NCBI GenBank assembly: GCA_036245525.1
Contig: BTPG01000005.1
Coordinates: 213,769,875 to 213,833,874, forward strand
Reading direction: 5' to 3'
Length of the DNA stretch: 64,000 bases
DNA from: Semisulcospira habei
Lineage: Eukaryota > Mollusca > Gastropoda > Semisulcospiridae
Below are positions 10,390 through 20,993 of this stretch, piece by piece. The notes under the pieces were generated by a model that worked only from the letters and a program-made list of their open reading frames with translations, was not told the origin of the DNA and searched no databases. Both the position numbers and the translations under genes were made by a program. Each line of letters opens with the position of its first letter. Within the stretch, counting starts at the first letter, position 1.

Positions 10390-13300
10390 AGTGTTTAAAG
10401 TGCTCTAAGTGTTTAAAATGGTTTGCTTTTGTGCCTAAAGTGCTCTAAGTGTTGGTAATGCTTTTGTACTGTGTCTAAAGGGCTCTAACTGTTGTTAATG
10501 CTTTTGTACCGTGTCTAAATGGCTCTAAGTGTTGGTAATGGTTTTTTTTATAGTGTCTAAGGTGCTCTTAGTTTTAGTAATGGTTTTGTATAGTGTATAA
10601 AGGGCTCTAAGTGTTGGAATGGTTTTGTATAGTGTCTAAAGTGCAGTAAGTGTTGGTAATGGTTATGTATATTGTCTAAAGTGCTCTGAGAGTTCGTACT
10701 GGTTTTGTATAGTGTCTAAAGTGCTCTAAGAGTTGGTAATGGTTTTGTATTGTGTCTAAAGTGCTCTAAGTGTTTGTAATGGGTTTGTATAGTGTCTAAA
10801 GGGCTCTAAGGGTTGATAATGGATTTGTATGGTGTTGAAAGTGCTCTAAGTGTTGGTAATGGTTTTTGTATAGTGTCTAAAGTGCTCTAAGTGTTCGTGA
10901 TGGTTTTGTATAGTGTCTAATGTGCTCTAAGTGTTGGTAATGGTTTTAAAGAGTGACTAAAGTGCTCTAAGTGTTGGTAATGGTTTTGGATAGTGACTAA
11001 AGAGCTCTAAGAGTTGGTAATGGTTTGTATAGTGTCTAAAGTGTTCTAAGTGTTGGTAACGGTTTTGTATAGTGTCTAAAGGGCTCTAAGTGTTGGTAAT
11101 GGTTTTGTATAATGTCTAAAGTGCTCTAAGTGTTGGTACTGGGTTTGTATAGTTTCTAAAGTGCTCTAAGTGTTGGTAATGGTTTTGTATGGTGTCAAAA
11201 AGGCTCTAAGTGTTGGTAATGGTTTTGTATAGTGTCTAAATGGTTCTAAGAGTTGGTAGTGGTTTTGTATAGTGTCTAAAGCTCTCTATGTGTTGGTAAT
11301 GGTTATGTATAGTGTCTAAAGTGCTCTAAGAGTTGGTAATGGTTTTGTATAATGCTTAAAGTGCTTTAAGTGCTGGTAATGGTTTCTAACGGTTTTGTAT
11401 AGTGTCTAAAGTGTTGTAAGTGTTGGTAATGGTTTTGTATAGTGTCTTATGTGCTCTACGTGTTTGTAATGGGTTTGTATAGTGTCTAAAGGGCTCTAAG
11501 TGTTGATAATGGGTTTGTATAGTGTCGAAAGTGCTCTAAGTGTTGGTAATGGTTCTTGTATAGTGAATAAAGTGCTCTAAGTGTTGTTGATGTTTTTTTC
11601 TTATAGTGTCTAAAGTGCTCTAAGTGTTGGTAATGGTTTTAAATAGTGTCTAAAGTGCAGTACGTTTTGGTAATGATTTTGGATAGTGACTAAAGAGCTC
11701 TAAGAGTTGGTAATGGTTTGTATGGTGTCTAAAGTGGTCTAAGTGTTGGTAACGGTTTTGTATAGTGTTTAAAGGGCTCTAAGTGTTTGTAATGGTTTGT
11801 ATAGTGTCTAAAGGGCTCTAAGTGTTGATAATGGGTTTGTATAGTGTCGAAAGTGCTCTAAGTGTTGGTAATGGTTTTTGTATAATGTCTAAAGTGCTCT
11901 AAGTGTTGTTGATTTTTTTTCCCTATAGTGTCTAAAGTGCACTAAGTGTTGGTAATGGTTTTAAATAGTGTCTAAAGTGATCTAAGTGTTGGTAATGGTT
12001 TTGGATAGTGACTAAAGAGCTCTAAGAGTTGGTAATGGTTTGTATAGTGTCTAAGGTGGTCTAAGTGTTGGTAATGGTTTTTGTATAGTGTCTAAAGGGC
12101 TCTAAGTGTTGGTAATGGTTTTGTATAATGTCTAAAGTGCTCTAAGTGTTGGTACTGGGTTTGAATAGTTTCTAAAGTGCTCTAAGTGTTAGTAATGGTT
12201 TTGTATAATGTCGAAAAGGCTCTAAGTGTTGGTAATGGTTTTGTATAGTGTCTAAAGGGCTCTAAGTGTTGGTAGTGGTTTTGTATAGTGTCTAAAGCTC
12301 TCTATGTGTTGGTAATGGTTATGTATAGTGTCTAAAGTGCTCTAAGAGTTGGTAATGGTTTTGTATAATGCTTAAAGTGCTTTAAGTGCTGGTAATGGTT
12401 TCTAACAGTTTTGTATAGTGTCTTAAGTGTTGTAAGTGTTGGTAATGGTTTTGTATAGTGTCTTATGTGCTCTACGTGTTTGTAATGGGTTTGTATAGTG
12501 TCTAAAGGGCTCTAAGTGTTGATAATGGGTTTGTATAGTGTCGAAAGTGCTCTAAGTGTTGGTAATGGTTTTTGTATAGTGTCTAAAGTGCTCTAAGTGT
12601 TGTTGATGTTTTCTTCTTATAGTGTCTAAAGTGCTCTAAGTGTTGGCAATGGTTTTAAATAGTGTCTAAAGTGCAGTAAGTGTTGTTAATGATTTTGGAT
12701 AGTGACTAAAGAGCTCTAAGAGTTGGTAATGGTTTGTATAGTGTCTAAAGTGGTCTAAGTGTTGGTAACGGTTTTATATAGTGTTTAAAGGGCTGTAAGT
12801 GTTTGTAATGGTTTGTATAGTGTCTAAAGGGCTCTAAGTGTTGATAATGGGTTTGTATAGTGTCGAAAGTGCTCTAAGTGTTGGTAATGGTTTTTGTATA
12901 GTGTCTAAAGTGCTCTAAGTGTTGTTGATGTTTTTTTTCCTATAGTGTCTAAAGTGCACTAAGTGTTGGTAATGGTTTTAAATAGTGTCTAAAGTGATCT
13001 AAGTGTTGGTAATGGTTTTGGATAGTGACTAAAGAGCTCTAGGAGTTGGTAATGGTTTGTATAGTGTCTAAAGTGGTCTAAGTGTAGGTAATGGTTTTTG
13101 TATAGTGTCTAAAGGGCTCTAAGTGTTGGTAATGGTTTTGTATAATGTCTAAAGTGCTCTAAGTGTTGGTACTGGGTTTGTATAGTTTCTAAAGTGCTCT
13201 AAGTGTTGGTAATGGTTTTGTATAGTGTCGAAAAGGCTCTAAGTGTTGGTAATGGTTTTGTATAGTGTCTAAAGGGCTCTAAGTGTTGGTAGTGGTTTTG

Positions 13301-13755
13301 TATAGTGTCTAAAGCTCTCTATGTGTTGGTAATGGTTATGTATAGTGTCTAAAGTGCTCTAAGTGTTGGTACTGGGTTTGTATAGTTTCTAAAGTGCTCT
13401 AAGTGTTGGTAATGGTTTTGTATAGTGTCGAAAAGGCTCTAAGTGTTGGTAATGGTTTTGTATAGTGTCTAAAGGGCTCTAAGTGTTGGTAGTGGTTTTG
13501 TATAGTGTCTAAAGCTCTCTATGTGTTGGTAATGGTTATGTATAGTGTTTAAAGTGCTCTAAGAGTTGGTAATTGTTTTGTATAATGCTTAAAGTGCTTT
13601 AAGTGCTGTTAATGGTTTCTAACGGTTTTGTATAGTGTCTAAAGTGTTGTAAGTGTTGGTAATGCTTTTGTATAATGTCTTATGTGCTCTAAGTGTTGGT
13701 AATGGGTTTGTTTAGTGTCTAAAGTGCTTTAAGTGTTGGTAATGGTTTCCGTAAT
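10390..13755. repeat. 40-bp satellite, about 84 copies, with higher-order structure
   Basis: The unit TCTAAGTGTTGGTAATGGTT followed by TTGTATAGTGTCTAAAGTGC repeats with small length changes. Marker variants show a longer period. GTGCTTTAAGTGCTGGTAAT occurs at 11361 and 12377 (1,016 bp apart) and a close variant at 13594. GTGTTGTTGAT with a long T run occurs at about 11581 and 12597, and at about 11904 and 12920. A 200-bp block (five units) is repeated at 13171 and 13371. Stops are frequent in all frames, so it is non-coding. Confidence 0.95.
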
Positions 13756-14385
13756 TATTAAAGTAAATATAGTGACCTAGAAAAGCAATGTTCGAAATTA
13801 TGGAAGAACGCTTTACCATTTTGCAAAACGTAACAGTATTGGACGTGCACGGTTTTTTTTCAAGATGTGTTTCAGTCTTGACTAGCAAGACTTCACGTAC
13901 TTTTAAGTGCAGTTTTCCTGGCCTGTCCTTCCTTATAACAGCAATCACCATTTTTGCCAGATTTGTCATTTTTCTGGCGGCTTTCCTTTTTAACGGGCGC
14001 CTCAGACTCTGCCATTTTTCCGAGGTTTCCCTTTAAAAAAGGCCGCCTAGGTCATTTTATTTTAAAATTTACTTTGTAGAGGGCACTTTGAAATTTGCCA
14101 TTTCTTTTACAGGCGTCCTTTCACCAAAAGGCATGGCGTCTTTGTCACTTTCTGGATAGATAGATACATAGCTAGTAGCACTACGCTACTGTAGTAACGG
14201 CTGAATACTGTGTGACCAGCAGACAATTGACTGTTCTCAAACGGCCTCATGCCACGCATTTGTTTTAATCTTGTTGCTTTACCATTACTAGTACTGAAAT
14301 ATAGTCGGTGCCAAATCTGATTTTCCTTTCTCGTGTTTTATTGTAGTTAGTACTGAGTGCCAGTGACTGTGCTTGTGTAAGAGAT
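13756..14385. other. unassigned spacer between satellite and first Polinton copy
   Basis: Contains only short frames (for example about 80 codons at 13788-14036) with no recognisable domain. No repeats were seen. Confidence 0.5.
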
Positions 14386-14649
14386 AGTAATATGGACAGG
14401 TGACGCCCACCCATTTCGTAATCAATAGATTACCCTAATTAGCACGGTATTTAGACCAACAAACTCGACTGATTATTCCCGATGCTTTTTTTACCCAGCC
14501 ATATTTAGTTCATTTCAGAAATCATTCAAAGCAACGATTTTTGATCATCTGCCAACCCGTGATTTTTAAGGCAGATCCCCCACCCCAACCTAAATTATTA
14601 ATGCTGTCATTGACTTCTTTAAACGTGAATTATTATATTACATTATAAA

Positions 14650-15495
14650 ATAAACCAAGATGAATTACTTCTTCTAAGCGATATCTGTGCTGTAGAGAAC
14701 AAAGACTTAGACTCTAAAAAAAAACAGTGCCTTCTCTCTGTAGTTGTTTCTGGAAAATCAAAAGCTTTTCTCGGTAAAGAATATATGACAGAAGATATAG
14801 AATCTCTCACAGCAGACGAGCTAATCAAATTACATGCTAAATATGAAAATCACATTGCTTCACTAATGACCCGTGATTTGAGTCGATCTCTTGTCTGCCT
14901 ATACACAAAAGCTGTGAGTCACTTTTTACCTTTTGATAGTGACAGTCTGTCACACAATCTCGAAAGCAACCCCATAGTTTCAATTCCAATCAGTAAAATA
15001 GCATGCCTCATGTTTTACAAGTTTGGCAATTACCTTGCACCTGTTGTAACCTTACTTGTTACTAGTAACAGGGTGGGTTTTTCTCTCTATTCTGGGGCAT
15101 GTGTTTCTGTCTACCCTTTGTCCATTCACCTGTATTTGCCTTTTTTAACTCTCCCTACTGTCTGCACTGCCTGTAGCTCTTGATATTGGATGCGTGTTGC
15201 TAAATGGTCTTAGCTTTATTTGGGCCCCATGTGTTAGGTTTTTTTAACGTATCTGACTGGCTGGCGACATACATTCAATGTTCTGTTTATTTTTTTTTTT
15301 TCACAAGCAGTGCAGGCACGTCCTGAGAAAGCCTTGTTGCTGTCGGGACGTTAAGCAATGTACAATCAATCAATCAATTGTTACTAGTAGTCATATTGAT
15401 TTTTCTCAAATAAATTTTAAATTAGAAGAAAATGGACGAGTCCCAGACGACTCCACAACAGAGTCCTGTCTTGAAACAGGTTCAAACGGTGACTA
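14650..15495 (+). pseudogene. Polinton small gene 1, copy A (broken)
   Basis: Homologous to the intact frame at 18421-18942. The start codon is lost (ATA in place of ATG at 14650). An A-run after GACTCTAAAAA is longer than in copy B and shifts the frame near 14720. A SINE-like element splits the gene at 15068-15377, flanked by TTGTTACTAGTA duplications. The 3' remainder (15378-15495) matches copy B to the stop. Function unknown. Confidence 0.8.
15068..15377 (+). mobile_element. SINE-like element with (AATC)n tail, copy a (5' truncated)
   Basis: Begins CAGGGTGGGTTTTTCTCTC and ends GACGTTAAGCAATGTACAAT plus AATC repeats. The flanks TTGTTACTAGTA form a 12-bp target duplication. Copy B of the same Polinton gene (around 18830) has the uninterrupted site, so the insertion boundaries are certain. 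Confidence 0.9.
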
Positions 15496-16205
15496 AGGCT
15501 AAAAGCCAAGTTAGGGTTGATGCTGGAAAAAAATTAGCCGAATGGAACAGACAAAAAAAATACAGCTTTAGTCATTAACAGTAAAGGCTCATGTAACTGA
15601 CACACCGTCAGCTGGTCAGCCCCACAGGGTGGGTTTTCTTCTCTATTCTGGGGCATGTGTTTCTGTCTACCCTTGGTCTGTTCACCTGTTTTGTCCTTTT
15701 TTAAACTCTCCCTACTGTCTGCGCTGCCTGTGGCCCTTGATATTGGATGTGTGTTGCTAAATGGTCTTGGCATTATTTAGGCTCCATGTCGTAGGTTTAT
15801 TTAATCTATTAGACCGGCTGGTGACATGCATTTAATATTCTGTTGTTTTTTTTTCCACAAGCAGTGCATGCACGTCCTGAAAAAAGCCTTGTTGTTGTCG
15901 GGACGTTAAACAATGTACAATCAATCAATCAATCACCGTCAGCACCGGTGTCACTACTATCAGGACCAACACCTTCACACCCACATCAAAGTGAGAGACT
16001 ATCAACTGAGTCTAAACCTGAAAAAACAAAATATATCGTTGCTGGATTTGTTGTCAAATTTAGTTATGTAGCTTACAAATTATACAAAAAATACAAACCA
16101 AACACTCGAACAGTGTCCAAAAAATCAAACATTCCAAAAACAAAAGAAGACATCTCCACATTAACAGCAACGCCAACACCGGTCGACCCATTTTACATGC
16201 AGTAA
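15432..16205 (+). pseudogene. Polinton small gene 2, copy A (broken), single-TM protein
   Basis: Starts ATGGACGAGTCCCAGACG, overlapping the end of gene 1 in another frame as in copy B. It is split by a SINE-like insertion (15612-15933) and has a frameshift in an A-run near 15555. The 3' part (15935-16205) encodes one hydrophobic segment (IVAGFVVKFSYVAYKLY) followed by a lysine-rich tail. The product resembles a small membrane or virion protein, but no family is recognised. Confidence 0.7.
15612..15933 (+). mobile_element. SINE-like element with (AATC)n tail, copy b (5' truncated)
   Basis: Begins CTGGTCAGCCCCACAGGGTG and ends GACGTTAAACAATGTACAAT plus AATC repeats. It is flanked by CACCGTCAG (9 bp) on both sides. 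Copy B at about 19047 (CACACCATCAACAGCACCGG) shows the empty site. Confidence 0.9.
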
Positions 16206-16241
16206 ATAAATTTATTATTTTAATTTTTGTGGCATAAGAAA

Positions 16242-16472
16242 ATGGGCAATACAAAGAACATAATGAACCTTGTCTATCACTCTGCCGTAATAAGTGGACT
16301 AACAGTAGCTTATTCTATGTTGGGAAAAAGTCTTCTCAAAATGAAATCGGCAGACTTGAGTAGATTAGACTTTGAAGACAGTGCTAAGTTAGTAGCAGTT
16401 GTCACAGCATCGATTGCCACAAAAGACTTTCTCATCAAGCAAGGAATTATTCCAGAAAATGTTTATATGTAA
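16242..16472 (+). CDS. Polinton small gene 3, copy A (open frame), membrane protein
   Basis: An uninterrupted frame of 76 codons from ATGGGCAATACAAAG; the in-frame ATG at 16227 is 15 nt upstream and not conserved in sense with the context AAGAAAATG. The product is nearly identical to the gene at 19360. It has a hydrophobic segment (SAVISGLTVAYSMLG), an amphipathic middle, and ends KQGIIPENVYM. Such short genes near the integrase end of Polintons have no assigned function. It is the only copy A gene without a visible break. Confidence 0.7.
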   Translation: MGNTKNIMNLVYHSAVISGLTVAYSMLGKSLLKMKSADLSRLDFEDSAKLVAVVTASIATKDFLIKQGIIPENVYM

Positions 16473-16491
16473 ATAAAAAATATGGCAACTA

Positions 16492-17306
16492 TAGCTATTA
16501 TGATTGGCGGGGCCGTTGTTAATGCACTTGCATTTAGTGGATCAAACTATCTCTTTTCAAAAATGGGTAGAGAGGAATCTGCAGAAAAAATGAAGCATCA
16601 CAATGAGGCATCTGAAAAACTGGCACAAGCACAACAAGATTACGATTGATTGATTGTACATTGCTTAACGTCCCGACAGCAACAAAACTTTCTCAGGACG
16701 TGCCTGCACTGCTTGTTGAAAAAAACTAAACAGAACATTGAATGTATGTCGCCAGCCGGTCCAATATGTTAAATAAACCTAATACATGGGGCTTAAATAA
16801 AGTTAAGACTATTTAGCAACACACATCAAGAGCTACAGGCAGTGCAGACAGTAGGGAGAGTTTTAAAAAGGCAAATACAGGTGAATGGACCAAGGGTTGA
16901 CAGAAACACATGCCGCAGAATAGAGAAGAAACCCACCCTCTGGGGCTGACCAGGGTGACCCTGGGAACTAAACAATAGTTACCCCACCCAAGTCCCCCAG
17001 TCAGACTTGGGTGGGAGAGCAACAAGAGTACGCGAAGCAAAGAATTGAGAAACTTGATTTTATCAATGAAAAACTCCGACTTGAAGGTCACGCACAGAAT
17101 ACATTTTCAAATGTCGATGACATGATCAAAGAATATTTTCTTGTTACTGCGAAGACATGACCATCCCACAACCAAAACTTAGTGACTACTATCAACCAAG
17201 CCCAGAACAAAGAAATGGAGAAATAATTTTTGTTCTAGTGGGAATGACATTAGTATATTTTACAGGAGTTTTTATTGCTAGAAGAAATGCCCTACGTAGG
17301 AAATAA
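16492..17306 (+). pseudogene. Polinton small gene 4, copy A (broken), two-TM coiled-coil protein
   Basis: The start ATGGCAACTATAGCTATTAT encodes an N-terminal hydrophobic segment. A helical, Lys/Glu-rich middle follows, then a second hydrophobic segment near the end (IFVLVGMTLVYFTGVFIA). A SINE-like element in reverse orientation interrupts it at 16645-17019. A one-base loss near 17148 (relative to copy B) shifts the frame. The stop TAA at 17304 overlaps the start of the integrase frame. Function unknown; possibly a membrane-associated virion component. Confidence 0.7.
16645..17019 (-). mobile_element. SINE-like element with (AATC)n tail, copy c (reverse)
   Basis: In reverse orientation: starts with GATT repeats and GTACATTGCTTAACGTCCCG and ends in CCCAAGTCCCCCAGTCAGAC plus CTTGGGTGGGA. 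The flanks CAACAAGATTACG and CAACAAGAGTACG are a 13-bp duplication with one change. The gene in copy B (20151) lacks it. Confidence 0.9.
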
Positions 17307-18128
17307 ACTATAAAAAATATATTACTCCCCTCTTGGTTACTGGAAAGGGAAAACAGCAATAGAAAAATTACATGCCGCTGTGGGTGGTGATGTCACACTC
17401 CAACAAATAAAACAGTCGCTCCAAAAACAGGCTATTTGGCAAATATATCTTCCTGCTCCAAGAAAAATAACAAGACCTCATTTTGAAAATACTACCCCAA
17501 ATGACACCCATCAAATGGATCTTTTATTCCTGCCACATGATATAATAAGAAAGAAACGATACAAGTATGCATTAACTGTTGTTGACATAGCTTCATGGTA
17601 CAAGGACGCTGAAGCCATAACTGACAAAAATGCTTTAACAGTGGCCACTGCCTTGGCAAAGATATTTAGTCATGGTCCTTTAAATTTTCCCAGGGTTGTG
17701 CAAGTCGATGACGGATTTGAATTTAAAGGTGCTGGTAATCAGTTATTTGCAAAGCATGGTGTGCTAGTGCGGCGGGGCATACCAGGTGTGCATAGATCAC
17801 AGGCTATTTTTTGAAAACGTTAACAAGCAATTATCAGAGAGACTTTTCAGCTATCAGTATTCTAAAGAACTCATGCATGAGATTACCGTCTGTGATAAAA
17901 GCAATGAATAATGAGGGCCAGCCTAAACCTGTTGATGCTATTAAATTAAAAACAATACCGTCAGAGTCAGAAATAAAAATAAAAGCGCCAGACACAAGCT
18001 TGTTCACAAAACAGGTGAGATATTTGTATCAACCTGGCGAGGCCGAGAATGACGTCAGACGTAGGGCAACTGATCCAATACGGTCTACATCTGTCCACAA
18101 TATAAAAAAAAATAGTTCCTGGCGCTAA
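17287..18128 (+). pseudogene. Polinton retroviral-type integrase, copy A (broken)
   Basis: Encodes a DDE integrase that would join element ends to host DNA. The catalytic core is visible: first Asp in HQMDLLFLP, second in VQVDDGFEFKG, and the Glu of FENVNKQL after a +1 T at about 17812. Breaks: an in-frame TAA nine codons after the putative start (17311), the frameshift at 17812, and a 26-bp loss near 17880 compared with copy B. The C-terminal region (LYQPGEAENDVRRRA) is open to 18128 and resembles the post-core chromodomain-like or basic tail of Polinton integrases, which I could not confirm. It starts inside the end of small gene 4. Confidence 0.85.
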
Positions 18129-18155
18129 TGCATCGATTTATTATCTGCATGAGAG

Positions 18156-18420
18156 AGTAGAAAATGTGGGGCTTCTGTGACACCCCTCCCCCAAACAATT
18201 GATTTATTCTAATTAGCATTATAATTAAGCAAGCCCACATCAACAAAGACAGTCAATACCTTTATTACCTAGCCATTTTAGTTCCACTCCAGAAATCATT
18301 CAAGCTACGTTTTTTGATCAGCTGTCAACCCACGATTATTAAGGCAGATCCCCCATCCCACCTAAATAATTAATGCTGACATTGACTTCTTTAAACAAAA
18401 TTATTATATTACATTTTAAA
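18156..18420. other. non-coding left end of Polinton copy B
   Basis: About 265 bp from AGTAGAAAATGTGGGGCTTC to the first gene. It is paralogous to 14386-14649 of copy A (shared blocks include CTAATTAGCA, AGAAATCATTCAA and AAGGCAGATCCCCCA). This is probably the terminal inverted repeat plus promoter of gene 1. The matching right end is not in the window. Confidence 0.55.
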
Positions 18421-18942
18421 ATGAACCAAGACGAATTACTTCTTCTAAGCGATATCTGTGCTGTAGAGAACAAAGATTTAGACTCTAAAAAACAACGCCT
18501 TCTCTCTGTTGTTGTTTCTGGAAAATCAAAAGCTTTTCTCGGTAAACAATACATGACAGAAGACATAGAATCTCTTACCGCTGACGAGCTAATCAAACTA
18601 CATTCAAAATATGAAAATCACATTAGTTCACTAATGACACGTGATTTGAGTCGATCTCTTGTCTGCCTATACACAAAAGCTGTAAGTCACTTCCTACCTG
18701 TAGATACTGACAGTCTGTCACCTAATCTCGAAAGCAACCCCATAGTTTCAAGTTCAATCAGAAAATTAGCATGCCTTATGTTTTACAAGTTTGGCAATTA
18801 CCTTGCACCTGTGGTAACCTTACTTGTTACTAGTAGTCATATTGATTTTTCTAAAATAAATTTTAAATTAGAAGAAAATGGACGAGACCCAGACGACTCC
18901 ACAGCCGAGTCCTGTCTTGACACAAGTTCAAACGGTGACTAA
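18421..18942 (+). CDS. Polinton small gene 1, copy B, 173 aa
   Basis: Complete frame from ATGAACCAAGACGAATTACT; an upstream in-frame ATG at 18373 lies in the AT-rich leader and I prefer 18421. The protein is mostly helical and polar at the N terminus (MNQDELLLLSDICAVENKDL). It has a TRDLSRSLVCLYTKAV middle and a hydrophobic stretch (ACLMFYKFGNYLAPVVTLLV). No domain is recognised. Gene 2 begins within its last 65 bases in another frame. It gives the empty site for the SINE-like insertion in copy A. Confidence 0.7.
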   Translation: MNQDELLLLSDICAVENKDLDSKKQRLLSVVVSGKSKAFLGKQYMTEDIESLTADELIKLHSKYENHISSLMTRDLSRSLVCLYTKAVSHFLPVDTDSLSPNLESNPIVSSSIRKLACLMFYKFGNYLAPVVTLLVTSSHIDFSKINFKLEENGRDPDDSTAESCLDTSSNGD

Positions 18943-19323
18943 GGTTAAAAGTCCAGGTCGAATAGAGGCTGGGAAAAGATTAGCTGAATATAACAGACAA
19001 CAAAAAAATTACAGCTTCAAGCATTAACAGAAAAGGCTCATGTAACTGACACACCATCAACAGCACCGGTGTCACTACCATCAGAACCAACACCCTCACA
19101 CCCCCAAAAAAGTGAGAGACAAACAACTGAGTCTAAACCTGAAACAACAAAATATTTAGTTGCTGGATTTGTTGTCGGATTTGGTTACGTAGGTTACCAA
19201 TTATACAAAAAATACAAACCACAGACTCAAACAGTGTCCAAAAAATCAAGCACTCCAAAAATAAAAGAAGTCTCCACATTACCAGCAACACCCAAAGCTG
19301 TGGACCCATTTTACATGCACTAA
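18878..19323 (+). pseudogene. Polinton small gene 2, copy B (one frameshift)
   Basis: Begins ATGGACGAGACCCAGACG inside gene 1. A single-base length change in the A-run at about 19003-19010 shifts the frame. The downstream part (19030-19323) encodes a Ser/Thr/Pro-rich segment, one transmembrane helix (YLVAGFVVGFGYVGYQLY), a lysine-rich stretch and a final VDPFYMH. Function unknown; the type I/II membrane topology is inference. Confidence 0.7.
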
Positions 19324-19359
19324 ATAAATTTATTATTTTAATTTTTGTGGTATAAGAAA

Positions 19360-19590
19360 ATGAGCGACACAAAGAACATAATGAACCTTGTCTATCACTC
19401 TGCAGTAATAAGCGGGCTAACAGTTGCTTATTCTATGCTGGGGAAAAGTCTTATCAAAATGAAATCGGCAGACTTGAGTAGATTAGACTTCGAAGACAGT
19501 GCTAAGCTAGTAGCAGTTGTCACAGCATCGATTGCCACAAAAGACTCTCTCATCAAGCAAGGAATTATTCCAGAAAATGTTTCTATGTAA
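19360..19590 (+). CDS. Polinton small gene 3, copy B, 76 aa membrane protein
   Basis: Complete frame starting ATGAGCGACACAAAGAAC, 36 nt after gene 2 and preceded by the AT-rich TTTATTATTTTAATTTTTGTG leader also present in copy A. It has a hydrophobic N-terminal helix (AVISGLTVAYSMLG), and a second mildly hydrophobic run (LVAVVTASIATK). High conservation with copy A (few substitutions) suggests it was under selection before the element died. No family name is recognised. Confidence 0.7.
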   Translation: MSDTKNIMNLVYHSAVISGLTVAYSMLGKSLIKMKSADLSRLDFEDSAKLVAVVTASIATKDSLIKQGIIPENVSM

Positions 19591-19682
19591 ATAAAAACTA
19601 TGGCAACAATAGCTATTATGATTGGTGGGGCAGTTGTTAATGCATTGGCATTTAGTGGATCAAACTATCTCTTTTCAAAAAT

Positions 19683-20069
19683 ACCCCACCCGGGTCTGCC
19701 CTGGGGGACTTGGGTGGGGTTAGGTACTTTTTAGTTCCCGGGGTCACCCTGGTCAGCCCACAGGGTGAGTTTTTCTCTCTATTCTGGGGCATGTGTTTCT
19801 GTCTACCCGAGGTCCATTCACCTGTATTTGCCTTTTTAAAACTCTCCCTACTGTCTGCGCTGCCTGTAGCTCTTGATATTGGATGTGTGTTGCTAAATGG
19901 TCTTAGCTTTATTTAGGCCCCATGTGTTGGGTTTATTTAATGTATTTGACCGGCTGGCGACATACATTCAATGTTCTGTTTAGTTGTTTTTTTCACAAGC
20001 AGTGCAGGCACGTCCTGAGAAAGCCTTGTTGCTGTCGGGACGTTAAGCAATGTACAATCAATCAATCAA
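19683..20069 (+). mobile_element. SINE-like element with (AATC)n tail, copy d (full length, 387 bp)
   Basis: The best full-length copy. It starts ACCCCACCCGGGTCTGCCCT, has GGTCACCCTGGTCAGCCC near 19741, and ends in AGCAATGTACAATC and AATC repeats. The flanks TCTTTTCAAAAAT (13 bp) are identical on both sides. No poly(A) tail, no open frame beyond chance and no recognisable polymerase III boxes; the class is therefore uncertain. Confidence 0.9.
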
Positions 20070-20223
20070 TCTTTTCAAAAATGGGTAGAGAGAAATCAGC
20101 AGAAGAAATGAAGTGTCACAATGAGGCGTCTGAAAAACTTGCACAAGCTCAACAAGATTATGAGAAGCAAAGAAATGAGAAACTTGATTTTATCAATGAA
20201 AAACTCAGGCTTGAGGGTCATGC

Positions 20224-20790
20224 GTTCGGCATCCTGTCTCGAAAGACAATGGGAGTATGCGCTTGCTGGGTCAGTCACTGGAGTGACCTCTCCAGTGCGC
20301 AAGCCTGGGCGAAGTGTATGGAGATCCTGGGATGCCCAGTCGTCAAGATCCCCCTCTCGGCCTCGCTGATGTATCCAAAGGAATGCAAAGCAGTACGTTT
20401 TTGGCACCAGTTTGGCTGCAGGAGCTGCCAGAACAGTGCGTGAATACAGGCAGCTGTCTGCCTTCGGGGCTCCACTCCTGATTTGAAGGGTTTACTCCCC
20501 CACATTTGGCCGTTGGATCCAACCTGATCTCCTCCGTCCTCTAGCCATTGGCTGTCAGAAACAGCTCATCTGCCTAGTGGTGCAATGTGAACACCACCCC
20601 CTCACGTGGTTTAGCCCACCAGCTGAGGTGGTTTGCCAGGGTGTGGCGCTTGGAGCCAGCACATGAGAGATTAAGGAGATGGATGAGGACCAGTGATGCC
20701 CGTCCGTCCTATGTAGGACGCAGCTGCCGAACAGCAAAGGTACTACCTCTATCCAGAGCCCCCTACACCCCATGGTCACCCTACACTACA
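20224..20790. mobile_element. unclassified 567-bp insertion with 9-bp target duplication
   Basis: Lies between two copies of GGGTCATGC (20215-20223 and 20791-20799) inside small gene 4; copy A shows the empty site. It starts GTTCGGCATCCTGTCTCGAA and ends CACCCTACACTACA. GC-rich with no domain-bearing frame and no terminal inverted repeats. Could be a SINE or a truncated LINE tail. Confidence 0.75.
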
Positions 20791-20993
20791 GGGTCATGCA
20801 CAGCATACATTTTCAAATGTCGATGACGCGATCAGGGAATACTTTCTTGTTACTGGCGAAGAGATGACCATCCCACAACCAAAACTTAGTGACTACTATC
20901 AACCAAGCCCAGAACAAAGAAATGGAGAAATATTATTTGTTCTAGTAGGAATGACATTTGTTTATTTTACAGGAGTTTTTATTGCTAGAAAAA

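Larger units (their letters stand above)
14386..18155 (+). mobile_element. Polinton/Maverick copy A, left-end fragment
   Basis: A fragment of a self-synthesising, virus-like DNA transposon, colinear with copy B that follows it. It holds four small genes and the integrase on the plus strand, all damaged. Its left part (AGTAATATGG..., 14386 on) aligns loosely with the left part of copy B (AGTAGAAAATG..., 18156 on); Polinton ends usually start with AG. The right side stops just after the integrase, in ATCGATTTATTATCTGCATG, where copy B continues with a different sequence. Three SINE-like insertions lie inside. Confidence 0.75.

Noticed and set aside
10390..13755. CRISPR-like array
   Set aside because: There are no unique spacers; the whole unit repeats, as in a eukaryotic satellite.
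14785..15183. A 132-codon frame reading from Polinton gene 1 into the SINE-like element
   Set aside because: The C-terminal third is inserted sequence; copy B shows the native continuation.
15843..16205. A fused frame running from SINE-like sequence into Polinton gene 2
   Set aside because: The first part is the tail of an inserted element; only the part after 15933 belongs to the Polinton gene.
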